From Bdellovibrionales bacterium (GTDB taxonomy: Bacteria; Bdellovibrionota; UBA1018; CAIMNF01): a stretch of 64,000 nt of DNA. A program made the translations under genes and the position numbers. The stretch lies in contig CANBTI010000002.1 of assembly GCA_947372355.1 (NCBI GenBank), forward strand, positions 42,580 to 106,579, in the 5' to 3' direction. Below the pieces are notes generated by a model. It was not told the DNA's origin. It searched no databases and saw nothing but the letters and a program-made list of their open reading frames with translations. Shown in pieces: positions 1 to 8,103 of this stretch (its first letter is position 1; each line of letters opens with the position of its first letter).

Positions 1-420
1 CTACTCATGTTTAATTATAACATGCGTAACTTATCTGATGGAAGCTTATCTCCATTCAATGATCCAGTGACCAACGCACAATTTGTAACTTTAGGATTTG
101 ATTTCAATAGTAACAAATGGACTCACGGAGTTCAGTGGTTATATGCAACTGCTTCAAAGGTTGCTGATCAAGCAGGTGGAACTTATTTCAATAAATGGGA
201 TGGACACTATAAAAATCAAACAGCAGGCACCACGCAAGATAAAGGTTTGGGCTCTGAGTTTGATTACTCTCTCAATTATCAATGGGATGAATCTCTTAAG
301 TTGGGCTTAACGATGGGCCTCTACTTCCCTGGTAAATTTTACGAGTTCAGCAATAGCGCGACAGCAAATGTGACGAAGACTGCATTTGGATCTGGGCTTA
401 ATTTGCTCGTGAAATTCTAA
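1..420 (+). CDS. C-terminal part of an outer-membrane beta-barrel protein (5' end outside window)
   Basis: The frame is open back to base 1, so the ATG at 7 is probably internal and the gene begins upstream of the window. The visible 137 residues show short alternating hydrophobic/polar stretches rich in Gly, Asn and aromatics (for example FVTLGFDF and KLGLTMGLYFPG), as in transmembrane beta-strands, and the protein ends in LLVKF. A terminal Phe is the usual BAM-recognition signature of outer-membrane barrels. I do not recognise the family; a porin or transport channel is possible. It is followed by a large inverted repeat and no tight downstream neighbour, so it is likely the last gene of its transcript. 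Confidence 0.6.
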   Translation, partial: LLMFNYNMRNLSDGSLSPFNDPVTNAQFVTLGFDFNSNKWTHGVQWLYATASKVADQAGGTYFNKWDGHYKNQTAGTTQDKGLGSEFDYSLNYQWDESLKLGLTMGLYFPGKFYEFSNSATANVTKTAFGSGLNLLVKF

Positions 421-427
421 TCATTAT

Positions 428-526
428 ATTCGAGTAAAACTGTTTTTGGTTCAGCGAACATCCATGTTCTTTCCGTCTGTCACCATCCATGGTGACGGAC
501 TTCACCAAAAACAGTTTTACTCGAAT
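428..526. repeat. Perfect 23-bp inverted repeat enclosing two small hairpins (three-armed element)
   Basis: Bases 428-450 (starting ATTCGAGTAAAACTG) are the exact reverse complement of 504-526. The 53 bp between them contain two more perfect hairpins, GAACAT-CC-ATGTTC at 456-469 and GTCACCAT-CC-ATGGTGAC at 479-496, both with a CC loop and both sharing the core CATCCATG. As one strand this folds into a T-shaped three-way junction. It lies between two same-strand genes, so it may act as a terminator or processing site, but there is no clean T-tract directly behind it. It could instead be a small non-autonomous mobile element of the REP/MITE kind. Confidence 0.85.
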
Positions 527-624
527 GAGTTTATTAAAATTTCACAATTACATTCAGCTTGAGACGTCAAAAAACTAGGTAATCTTAGGCTAAGTAAAAG
601 TACAAATATCACCGTTGATTCATC

Positions 625-1305
625 ATGAAAAAGCCAGACTACACTCAACATGATTCTCAATATATTCAATTACGGAAAAATGGTTTTACGGGTTGGGGTG
701 GTGAAACATTTGATCGTAGAATGTTGGGCTGGGAAAAGACGCTAGAAAATTTGTTTAGTAGTGATCTCTTTCCAAATGTTGGAACTAAAGTTTTGGAGAT
801 CGGTAGTGGAGCAGGGGATACTCTCATTCCCTTTGCTGAAAAGGGCTATCTTGTTTCTGGAATTGAGATTTCACCCGCTGCGGTTCAATGGGCAAAAGAA
901 AAGTTCACTCAAAAAAAACTGAGTGCCCAAGTGGTTCAAGGGAATATTGCTGAGTCATTCCCTTTTTCTGATTTTGAGTTTTCCGCAGTGATCGATGGCG
1001 CTTGTTTGCATTGCCTAATTTCTACTGATCGAAAATTAGCGCTTTCAGAAATTTATAGAGTTTTAAGTCCAAATGGATTTTTTCTAGTTAGCCACATGAT
1101 CAATGATCCTCGTGAATTAGATTCAGAATTAACTTTTAATTCATCAACTCGTACACAAAATAAGAATGGAATTCCATATCGCTCAATGCCCACCTACGAG
1201 CAATTGATCAATGAACTTAGTGATGCTGGCTTTAGCGTGGTTCATGAATCAATTCGTGCAAACCCTTGGTGGGATCATGCTGAGATTTGGTGTTTAAAAA
1301 AGTAA
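625..1305 (+). CDS. Class I SAM-dependent methyltransferase
   Basis: This 226-residue protein has a Rossmann-type methyltransferase core. The SAM-binding motif I is VLEIGSGAGDT near residue 56, the acidic end of strand 2 is in VSGIEIS, and motif IV lies around AVIDGACLHCL. The C-terminal part (SHMINDPRE to the end) follows the layout of small-molecule methyltransferases of the Methyltransf_11/25 type. The substrate cannot be told from sequence. It stands alone between the inverted repeat upstream and a convergent SDR gene downstream. No strong Shine-Dalgarno precedes the ATG at 625, but no better in-frame start is present. Confidence 0.85.
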   Translation: MKKPDYTQHDSQYIQLRKNGFTGWGGETFDRRMLGWEKTLENLFSSDLFPNVGTKVLEIGSGAGDTLIPFAEKGYLVSGIEISPAAVQWAKEKFTQKKLSAQVVQGNIAESFPFSDFEFSAVIDGACLHCLISTDRKLALSEIYRVLSPNGFFLVSHMINDPRELDSELTFNSSTRTQNKNGIPYRSMPTYEQLINELSDAGFSVVHESIRANPWWDHAEIWCLKK

Positions 1306-1322
1306 ATAAATTTAAGCTTGAG

Positions 1323-2321
1323 TTACAGCCAACCATTCACCTTATACCAAGCCACCGTTTGAGGAACACCAGATTCCATCGTGTATTTTGGTTTAAATTT
1401 AAAATGATCGTATGATTTTTGTGACGAACAAATCCAGTAGTCTGGAGTGAGTTCATTGAGTTTATCGCGATTTAAGGCGAAGTTTTTATTCATGGCTTTA
1501 CCGGCGATTGAGCCGAGAGAGGCCATGGTGTTCACCAGTGCTCCTGGAATTTTTACTTTGAATGGTTTTACTTTCAGTTCCTGAGCAATCACATTCATGA
1601 TTCTTTCATAAGTGTAAATCTGCCCATCGGTTACAAAAAATCTTTCTCCGTTGATGAAATCTTCTTCTGGCGCATCGAGTGCTGCAACAAGCGCGGTAAT
1701 TAAATCATCCACATGAATCGCGCTATAGTACTTGTGCCCGGTAGGTGTTTTTGATGGAAGAATGGGCATCCATTGTTTTTGAATCGTTTTAAAAAATAAA
1801 AATACATTTTTATCGCGAGGTCCGTAAACCATAGGCGGGCGAATCGAAATGAAGTTTAATTTACCCTTCAATTCATCCAAATAAAGTTCAGCTCTTAATT
1901 TGCTTTCTCCATATAAAGATACTGGCAAATCGCTTTCTGATTCTGAACGAGGTGAGAGTCCAATGCTTGGGCCTGCAGCTGCAAGTGAAGAAACAAAAAT
2001 AAATTTTTTAATCGATCCACTTTTGATTGCGGCATGGGCAAGATTTTTTGTTGCCTCAGCATTGTATTTAAAAAACTCTTCTTTGTTCCGAGCGCTAGTT
2101 AATCCGGCAACGTGATAAATTGCATCCATGTTGAGACATGCTCGAACCATGGATTCTTGATCGCTTAAATCTCCAGCCAATCGAGTGTACTTGATTCCTT
2201 TTAGGAATTCTGAAGAGGCGCTTGGTCGCATTAACGCGCTCACCTCATGCCCAGCCTCCGCGAGGGCGGCAACTAGCCCACTTCCAATGAATCCACTTGC
2301 TCCTGTGACTAAAATTCTCAT
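1323..2321 (-). CDS. NAD(P)-dependent epimerase/dehydratase, extended SDR family
   Basis: The N-terminus carries the nucleotide-binding motif GASGFIG (residues 7-13), followed by an acidic residue in AGDLSD that reads as the adenine-contact loop. The catalytic Tyr-Lys pair is Y137 and K141 in YGESK, with SSLAAAG supplying the catalytic Ser region. The 332-residue length fits extended or atypical SDRs that act on nucleotide sugars, steroids or dihydroflavonol-like substrates; the actual substrate is unknown. Its start codon is only 15 bp from the start of the divergent metallo-hydrolase gene, so the promoters of both genes must lie inside the opposite coding sequence or overlap. Confidence 0.85.
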   Translation of the reverse strand: MRILVTGASGFIGSGLVAALAEAGHEVSALMRPSASSEFLKGIKYTRLAGDLSDQESMVRACLNMDAIYHVAGLTSARNKEEFFKYNAEATKNLAHAAIKSGSIKKFIFVSSLAAAGPSIGLSPRSESESDLPVSLYGESKLRAELYLDELKGKLNFISIRPPMVYGPRDKNVFLFFKTIQKQWMPILPSKTPTGHKYYSAIHVDDLITALVAALDAPEEDFINGERFFVTDGQIYTYERIMNVIAQELKVKPFKVKIPGALVNTMASLGSIAGKAMNKNFALNRDKLNELTPDYWICSSQKSYDHFKFKPKYTMESGVPQTVAWYKVNGWL

Positions 2322-2336
2322 AAATTAAATGATACC

Positions 2337-3122
2337 ATGACATTCAAAAAAATGCGCATTGAGGTTTTAGGTTGTGGAACATCTACGGGGGTTCCATTCA
2401 TTCACTGTGATTGCAGGGTTTGTAAATCTCGAAACCCTAAAAATAAACGCCTCCGAGCTTCCATCTGGATTCAGGTGGATGGGCTGAGTTTGCTAGTGGA
2501 TACTTCAGCCGATTTAAGACAACAAGCGCTCCGATCTAAAATTCATCACATCGATGCGATTTTATTTACCCATCCCCATGCGGATCATGTGGGTGGACTC
2601 GATGAAATTCGATCCTATAATTTTATTCAAAAAGAAAGAATTCCTGCATACGCACACGCATGGACGATCGAGCAATTGCGCTCGCGTTTTCCTTATATAT
2701 TTAACGATATGGTGATTGAGGGTGGGGGCGTTTCACAAGTGGATCTCCATGAATTTAAATTCAATGAAGGTGCATTTAAAATTAAAAATGTTTCCGTACT
2801 TCCGATTGAGTTAAAACACGGTTCACAATCGGTTGCTGGATTCCGAATTGGCAACTTTGCTTATCTCACCGATTGTCACGAGATTTCAGATCACTCACTC
2901 TCCCAACTTCATGGCTTAGATGTTTTAATACTGGATTGTCTCAGATTGTCAAAGCATGGAACGCATATGAATTTTGATACGGCGATGGAATATTCAGCAA
3001 AAATTCAGGCAAAAAAGACGATATTCACCCATATGAGTCATGACTTTGACTATCAATCTTTTTCAAGAAAACTCCCGAAAAGACATGCTTTGGCGTATGA
3101 TGGAATGATCATTTCAATTTAA
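2337..3122 (+). CDS. MBL-fold metallo-hydrolase, PhnP-like
   Basis: The metal-binding signature is THPHADHVGG (H79, H81, D83, H84), with further ligands expected in LTDCH and the late THMSHD. The N-terminal GCGTSTGVP and the CDCRVCKSR cluster are typical of the phosphodiesterase branch that includes PhnP (cyclic ribose phosphate phosphodiesterase) and relatives of unknown substrate. No phn genes are nearby, so a C-P lyase role is not supported here. Translation may start at 2337 or at the ATG at 2352 (MRIEVLGCG), which is where most relatives begin; neither has a strong Shine-Dalgarno. It is followed 34 bp later by alanine dehydrogenase. Confidence 0.85.
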   Translation: MTFKKMRIEVLGCGTSTGVPFIHCDCRVCKSRNPKNKRLRASIWIQVDGLSLLVDTSADLRQQALRSKIHHIDAILFTHPHADHVGGLDEIRSYNFIQKERIPAYAHAWTIEQLRSRFPYIFNDMVIEGGGVSQVDLHEFKFNEGAFKIKNVSVLPIELKHGSQSVAGFRIGNFAYLTDCHEISDHSLSQLHGLDVLILDCLRLSKHGTHMNFDTAMEYSAKIQAKKTIFTHMSHDFDYQSFSRKLPKRHALAYDGMIISI

Positions 3123-3156
3123 GCCACCAGGTTTAATAACTAACAGGAGCACTCGT

Positions 3157-4263
3157 ATGATCGTCGGCGTACCCAAGGAAATTAAAAATAAAGAAAATCG
3201 TGTATCAATGGTTGTTGCTGGAGTTCGAGCACTCACGAATGCTGGTCACCAAGTTTTGGTTCAATCTGGTGCAGGGATTGGTGCAGGAATCACGGATCAA
3301 GAGTACACGGGTGCAGGCGCACAGATCATTGAAGGTGCAAGAGATGTATTTGCAAAAGCAGATATGATTGTAAAAGTAAAAGAGCCACTTCCTGAAGAGT
3401 ATGAATTACTCCGCGAAGGACAAATTCTTTATACTTATCTTCATTTGGCTGCCGATGAGCGTTTAACGAAAGCTCTTTTAGAAAGAAAAATTATTGGTAT
3501 CGCTTATGAAACCATTCAGCCAGCTGATGGTTCACTTCCACTTCTTGCACCAATGAGTGCAGTTGCTGGAAGAATGGCAACTCAAATTGGAGCCACTTAT
3601 CTACAAAAAGATAACGGTGGTAAAGGAATGTTACTGGGTGGAGTGACCGGAGTTGCTCGTGCAAATGTGACTATTTTGGGTGGTGGAGTAGTGGGCGTAA
3701 ATGCTGCTAAAATGGCTGCAGGTTTAGGTGCGAAAGTTACCATTTTAGATGTGAACATGGAGCGCCTTGAGTATCTGAATGATGTTTTTGGAAATTCAAT
3801 TCACACCCTTTATTCAAATAACGAACAAATTGAACGTTCAGTTATTGAATCTGATTTAGTGATTAGTGCGATCTTGGTTCCAGGTGCTAAGGCTCCTAAA
3901 CTAGTGACTCGCCAAATGGTTTCTCGTATGGCTCCAGGAGGAGTGATCATTGATGTGGCTGTGGATCAAGGTGGAGCGGTAGAAACTTGTCGTCCTACTT
4001 CTCATGAGCATCCAACTTATGAAGTGGATAACATTATTCACTACGCAGTTCCCAATATGCCAGGAGCAGTGCCACGCACTTCTACTTATGCACTCACCAA
4101 TGTGACATTAAAGTACGCGCTGATGCTTGCAAATATGGGCTGGAAGGCAGCGATCACTAAAGATGCTGCTCTTTACAAAGGCGTTAACATTGCGAATGGT
4201 AAATTAACCTATAAAGCAGTTGCTGATGATCTAGGGTTGCCATTCGAGGCTGTTAAGCTTTAA
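3157..4263 (+). CDS. ald: Alanine dehydrogenase
   Basis: The enzyme oxidatively deaminates L-alanine to pyruvate and ammonia with NAD, and can run in reverse. The 368-residue length is typical. Substrate-binding R15, K75 and H96 sit at the family positions in KENRVSM, KVKEP and YLHLA. The dinucleotide-binding motif is [10 protein letters not shown] near residue 175, and the catalytic Asp is expected in DVAVDQGG. The ATG at 3157 is preceded by CAGGAG at a good distance. For an amino-acid-consuming bacterium it would feed carbon into central metabolism; that ecological role is inferred. The FliL-like gene starts 12 bp downstream and is probably co-transcribed. Confidence 0.95.
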   Translation: MIVGVPKEIKNKENRVSMVVAGVRALTNAGHQVLVQSGAGIGAGITDQEYTGAGAQIIEGARDVFAKADMIVKVKEPLPEEYELLREGQILYTYLHLAADERLTKALLERKIIGIAYETIQPADGSLPLLAPMSAVAGRMATQIGATYLQKDNGGKGMLLGGVTGVARANVTILGGGVVGVNAAKMAAGLGAKVTILDVNMERLEYLNDVFGNSIHTLYSNNEQIERSVIESDLVISAILVPGAKAPKLVTRQMVSRMAPGGVIIDVAVDQGGAVETCRPTSHEHPTYEVDNIIHYAVPNMPGAVPRTSTYALTNVTLKYALMLANMGWKAAITKDAALYKGVNIANGKLTYKAVADDLGLPFEAVKL

Positions 4264-4275
4264 ACTAATTACAGA

Positions 4276-4767
4276 ATGAAAAAACTCGGCCTCATCTTGG
4301 GGTTGGTCAATGCGCTAGTGATTGCAGGAGTCTTGGGTCTCTTTGTTTATACAAAGATGATTTACAAGCGTCCGCCTATTACTGAAGCTCAAGAGCGCCA
4401 GCGTTTATCTAAAGCCCAGCACAAAACTGAAGTGATGCACCTCCAGAAAAAAGGGATTGTACCTTTGGATTCTATCACTGCCAATTTAGATCCTTACACT
4501 GGAGCAGATGGAAAACAAAAATTCCATTATGTATCGATATCGCTTTCTGTAGAAATTAGAGATGAAAAAGAGATTCATAAATTTGATGAGATTAAACCCA
4601 TCGTGCTCGATCAAATCCTGCAGCAGTTGGGTAAAAAAACCTTCGAAGATTTAAATCAAGTTCAAGGACGTTATCTTTTTCGCTCGCTGATCATTGATGC
4701 AACCAACGCCTATCTTAAAGAGCCAATTGTAACTGAAGTTTATTTCACTGATTTTATTCTTCAATAA
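4276..4767 (+). CDS. FliL-family flagellar basal-body-associated protein
   Basis: A single N-terminal membrane segment (about residues 4-26, LGLILGLVNALVIAGVLGLFV) is followed by a periplasmic domain whose end, VTEVYFTDFILQ, matches the conserved FliL C-terminus. The YVSISLSVEI and RYLFRSLIIDATN segments fit the FliL stomatin-like core. FliL proteins surround the stator of the flagellar motor and affect torque. No other flagellar genes are close by. The gene follows ald by 12 bp and ends one base before the convergent bactofilin stop, so it may be a paralogue outside the main flagellar operon. Confidence 0.75.
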   Translation: MKKLGLILGLVNALVIAGVLGLFVYTKMIYKRPPITEAQERQRLSKAQHKTEVMHLQKKGIVPLDSITANLDPYTGADGKQKFHYVSISLSVEIRDEKEIHKFDEIKPIVLDQILQQLGKKTFEDLNQVQGRYLFRSLIIDATNAYLKEPIVTEVYFTDFILQ

Positions 4768-4768
4768 A

Positions 4769-5110
4769 TTATACTGTGAAACCGCGAGCTTCAAAGTAAG
4801 CGCCCGGATCGATTTGAATTGATGGAGCTTGAATGGTTCCGAATACCTTACCTAGGGATGTGACCCAGATTTTTTTCTGAGCGATGACTTCACCTTTTAC
4901 AAATCCTTCGATAATTACTGTATCGCCAAACACTTTTCCTTCAACGAGGGAATCTTCTTTTAAGAAAATTTCACTATCAGGAGCGCCTTTGATTTCACCC
5001 ATCACATGACCAAAAAAGTGAACTTCATCTTGAACTTCAAGTGTTCCAACTATTTTAGTTTTTTGAGAAATTACAGTGAGTGAAGATTCGGGTAAATTAT
5101 TTTTTTCCAT
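4769..5110 (-). CDS. Bactofilin (polymer-forming cytoskeletal protein)
   Basis: Bactofilins polymerise without nucleotides and scaffold cell-shape or envelope machinery. The body is a short run of right-handed beta-helix repeats with regular small and hydrophobic positions, such as TKIVGTLEVQDEVHFFGHVMGE and SLVEGKVFGDTVIIEGFVKG. The track ORF begins at 5194, but the first 28 residues are not bactofilin-like. The ATG at 5110 (MEKNNLPESS) gives a normal 113-residue protein. This start lies 14 bp inside the end of the upstream membrane-protein gene, which suggests translational coupling. Confidence 0.85.
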   Translation of the reverse strand: MEKNNLPESSLTVISQKTKIVGTLEVQDEVHFFGHVMGEIKGAPDSEIFLKEDSLVEGKVFGDTVIIEGFVKGEVIAQKKIWVTSLGKVFGTIQAPSIQIDPGAYFEARGFTV

Positions 5111-5900
5111 ATTGAAAGCTTTGGGTAAGGATAAGTTTATTTTCAAGATCGAATAAGAAAATCTGAATTTGAGATAATTGGGCTGGAGTTTCAAAAGGCC
5201 CCAATTTTGTTTTTAAAATACGAAAGCGGGCCACGGAAAAATATTCTCCATGATCGGCATTAAATAAAAACGAACTACTCGGTACATTCAAAACATTATC
5301 AGGATGCGCAAAAATACGATCCTTACCTCTTGCTAATACAACCAAGTGGCCTTGCTGGCTTCCTTTACCTTGTTCTCTATATGCAACAACTCCTGAAACG
5401 AGTGCAAACTTTCCCTGCCAATTAATTTTAACATCGCTGAGTTGAACCGGAGCCGTACCACCGGTAGGAGGTAAGGTGATGCGAGGAGCTAGGCCTGTCC
5501 AAATACCCTCTTGGGCATCCATTGCTTGTCCTGCTTCGGCTTCTGGTTTGGTGTCTCTTGAGTTTGGATCATCATTTTTTGCAGCTGGAGCTGGAGTTCC
5601 ATTAGCGGTCGCTGCAGGAATATTGGATGAAAGTGTTTCGTTTGTGTGTTTTAGATCTCGAACTTCTCTTTCTAATTCCATGATGGCGCCTGATTGATTT
5701 CCACCCTTCATTCGGTAGGTTTTGACTGCAAAAAAGATTGATGTCAAACTAATGACGATCAAAAGCCATGCAATGACCGAACTTCTATAGATCCATTTCA
5801 CGGGAACTTTGAAAGTGCGTGGATCTAGGTTCTGATGGTGGACTTGGACTGTCAAAACTTTGCCAGTTTTGTTATTGTTTGAAGCTTGATCGAGGCTCAT
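5097..5900 (-). CDS. Membrane-anchored protein of unknown function, upstream of bactofilin
   Basis: I do not recognise this protein. From the ATG at 5900 (MSLDQASNN) it has a cytoplasmic stretch of about 40 residues, one membrane segment (SSVIAWLLIVISLTSIFFAV), a short coiled-coil-like region and a Pro/Ala-rich linker. A globular beta-rich periplasmic domain follows from about residue 145 (INWQGKFALVSGVVAY and after). The ORF could start at 5939, but that would overlap the promoter region of the divergent gene at 5958. The overlap with the bactofilin gene suggests that the two proteins work together, for example as a membrane or wall anchor for the filament; this is inference. Confidence 0.7.
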   Translation of the reverse strand: MSLDQASNNNKTGKVLTVQVHHQNLDPRTFKVPVKWIYRSSVIAWLLIVISLTSIFFAVKTYRMKGGNQSGAIMELEREVRDLKHTNETLSSNIPAATANGTPAPAAKNDDPNSRDTKPEAEAGQAMDAQEGIWTGLAPRITLPPTGGTAPVQLSDVKINWQGKFALVSGVVAYREQGKGSQQGHLVVLARGKDRIFAHPDNVLNVPSSSFLFNADHGEYFSVARFRILKTKLGPFETPAQLSQIQIFLFDLENKLILTQSFQYGKK

Positions 5901-5957
5901 TTTGCCCAGAATACTACAAAGATTAAGATTTAGCTGCATCTTTCCGAAGAGTTAATT

Positions 5958-7349
5958 GTGAAGATACTTTTTATTGATGAAGGTTCAAGTTTACAAGAAA
6001 AATGGATCGAGCCATTACGCGGCGAAGGTTGGGGCGTGGTGCGTGCTAGAAGCACGGAAGACGCTGAAAAAATTTTAGAATTTCATGGTGATAGCTTAAG
6101 TGCAATCGTGGTTTCTGAAAACTTTGTTGATTGGGCTGAAAAATGGAATTATCCGTATATTGTTTTCATCAAAACTTGGAAAGAAGCACAAGTTTTAAAA
6201 CATCAAAACACTTCTCCTCGCGCCGCGGTTGCGTACTTGGAGTTTGATTCAAATTTAGAATTATTAAAACAATCTCTTGAGGGTGGATTAAGAGCAACTG
6301 GAACTTCCGCAACATCAGCTCCAGCTTATTCCAAATCAAAGCCTTCAATGAATGAAGTGAAGCCAAATTCAGATCATGAATCAGTAGTGATTTCTTTCGA
6401 GAAATATTCAGAGAAAAAAATTGAGATTCAAAGTACATCTTTAAGTACGGCTGAAGCGTCACCGGTTCAAGATTTAGATAGAACCATGATGCTAGAAAGT
6501 ACTTCTGTTTCAAATGCAAGAGTTTCCTTAAATGAAGAAATTCAGCCGAATATTCAGCCAGAAATTAAACTTGATTTATTTGGTGATGAAATTGGAAAAT
6601 TTGAAGAAAAAAATGATGTAGAAGAAGTAGTAGCGGATGAGGCAGAAGTATTGCTTAATTCTGATGCGGATGAGGTTTCTCAAGAAATAGAGCTTCCTGT
6701 TGTTGCAATGCCTAGTTACTCTTCTGGTCCTGTTTCTGGAAATAAAGATTTAGATACCATGAAAAACTATCTTGCTCTTCGTGAACAAGATGTAGCCCTC
6801 TTGACTGGTCAGATGAGATCCACTCAAGAGAGAGTTCAGCAGCTTGAAATGCAATTGAAAATGGAAAGAGCACGCAGTGGCGAGCTTCAGCACATGGTTC
6901 AAAAGCAAGAGCAACAGATCCAAAATTTTGAACGAGATAAACAAGTTGAATTTGAAGTGATCCATCAGCAAGTTGAAGATTTGAATCTTCAGTTACGAGA
7001 AAAAACAGATAAAGTAAGAACCATTGAGGCAAAATTAAAAATTACGACTGATGAAGTCGAAAAAGTAAAAGAGAGAGTTCGAGTTGATATTCGAAGAATT
7101 CGGGTTCGCGAAAAAGAGCTTGAAGGACAACTCGAAATATTGAAAAAAGACTCTACTGCCCTTCTGGTGGCCCGCGACGAGAAAATAGTTGAATTAAAGC
7201 GTAAGATTGATCTTCTAGAGTTCAATATGGAGCTGGTTCAAGAGCAGTATGCCAAAGAGCGTAATGCTACAGAGCAGCTACGTCATAAATTAAAAGAAGC
7301 TTCGGGAGTCATGAACGCGGCTCGTGGCTTGCTCGATTCGTCGAACTAG
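5958..7349 (+). CDS. Degenerate receiver-like domain plus long coiled coil
   Basis: A GTG start gives 463 residues. Residues 1-110 follow a response-regulator receiver layout (MKILFIDEGSS for strand 1 with acidic residues, then alternating strands and helices). However, the usual phospho-acceptor Asp position reads AIVVSENF and the conserved Lys position reads VAYLEF, so it is probably a non-phosphorylated pseudo-receiver. Residues 110-260 are low-complexity and acidic. Residues 265-460 form a continuous heptad coiled coil (for example LALREQDVALLTGQMRSTQERVQQLE). It heads the likely kdsB-pyrG-kdsA-kdsC run and diverges from the bactofilin pair. The function is unknown; a scaffold or polarity role is conceivable. 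Confidence 0.7.
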   Translation: MKILFIDEGSSLQEKWIEPLRGEGWGVVRARSTEDAEKILEFHGDSLSAIVVSENFVDWAEKWNYPYIVFIKTWKEAQVLKHQNTSPRAAVAYLEFDSNLELLKQSLEGGLRATGTSATSAPAYSKSKPSMNEVKPNSDHESVVISFEKYSEKKIEIQSTSLSTAEASPVQDLDRTMMLESTSVSNARVSLNEEIQPNIQPEIKLDLFGDEIGKFEEKNDVEEVVADEAEVLLNSDADEVSQEIELPVVAMPSYSSGPVSGNKDLDTMKNYLALREQDVALLTGQMRSTQERVQQLEMQLKMERARSGELQHMVQKQEQQIQNFERDKQVEFEVIHQQVEDLNLQLREKTDKVRTIEAKLKITTDEVEKVKERVRVDIRRIRVREKELEGQLEILKKDSTALLVARDEKIVELKRKIDLLEFNMELVQEQYAKERNATEQLRHKLKEASGVMNAARGLLDSSN

Positions 7350-7365
7350 ACTAAACTCAGTTTAC

Positions 7366-8103
7366 ATGATGATCGTGGCCGTAATTCCTGCTCGTTATGG
7401 GTCTACTCGTTTGCCAGCTAAGCCGCTTGCAGACATCTGCGGCAAACCCATGATTCAATGGGTGTACGAAAAAACAAAACAATCTAAACTTTGTACTCGT
7501 GTGGTGGTTGCCACTGATGATGAACGCGTTGCATCTGTTGTGCGTGAATTTGGTGGAGAAGCGATCATAACTTCAGCCGATATTCAAAGCGGCACAGATC
7601 GCATGGCTGTGGTTGCCCGCATGATCGATGCAGATATTTTTGTCAATGTTCAGGGGGACGAGCCACTCATTGATGGCGCTTCGATTGATTCAGCAATTCA
7701 GCCGGTGATTGATCAAAAATTTAATCTCACTTCACTCAGAGTTCCGATTAAATCGACAGAAGATTTATTAAGTAAAAATGTAGTGAAGGTGATTGTAGAT
7801 GATTTTAATCGAGCACTCTATTTTTCACGTTATCCAATCCCATACTCCAGAGTTGAGCCAGAGCAAGCTAAGGCGCCTTTTATATGCTCACAACATGTGG
7901 GAATTTACGTTTATCGAAAAGATACCTTGTTAAAAATAAACGCGATGTCACCCAGTGATCTTGAGCGTGCTGAAAGTTTAGAGCAACTTCGGGCAATGAA
8001 AGCTGGAATTGAAATTGGAGTTATAGAAGTAAATTTTGATTCAGTGGGCGTAGACACAATAGAAGATTTAGAAAAAGTAAGGAGAATGATTAATCGTGGC
8101 TAA
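7366..8103 (+). CDS. kdsB: 3-deoxy-manno-octulosonate cytidylyltransferase (CMP-Kdo synthetase)
   Basis: KdsB activates Kdo with CTP to CMP-Kdo for LPS inner-core assembly. The nucleotide-binding start [15 protein letters not shown] and the QGDEPLI motif are diagnostic. The track ORF starts at 7324, but residues before [12 protein letters not shown] are not family-like and the upstream gene ends at 7349. The ATG at 7366 gives 245 residues, close to the usual length. It overlaps pyrG by 8 bp, so production of Kdo nucleotide and of its CTP cosubstrate is physically coupled in this operon. Confidence 0.96.
   Translation: MMIVAVIPARYGSTRLPAKPLADICGKPMIQWVYEKTKQSKLCTRVVVATDDERVASVVREFGGEAIITSADIQSGTDRMAVVARMIDADIFVNVQGDEPLIDGASIDSAIQPVIDQKFNLTSLRVPIKSTEDLLSKNVVKVIVDDFNRALYFSRYPIPYSRVEPEQAKAPFICSQHVGIYVYRKDTLLKINAMSPSDLERAESLEQLRAMKAGIEIGVIEVNFDSVGVDTIEDLEKVRRMINRG

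Noticed and set aside
2337-3122. phnP of a phosphonate pathway
   Set aside because: Motifs fit the wider group, but no other phosphonate gene is present.
6169-7225. Several minus-strand ORFs opposite the coiled-coil gene
   Set aside because: They are shadows of the heptad-rich plus-strand gene with no motifs or ribosome-binding sites.
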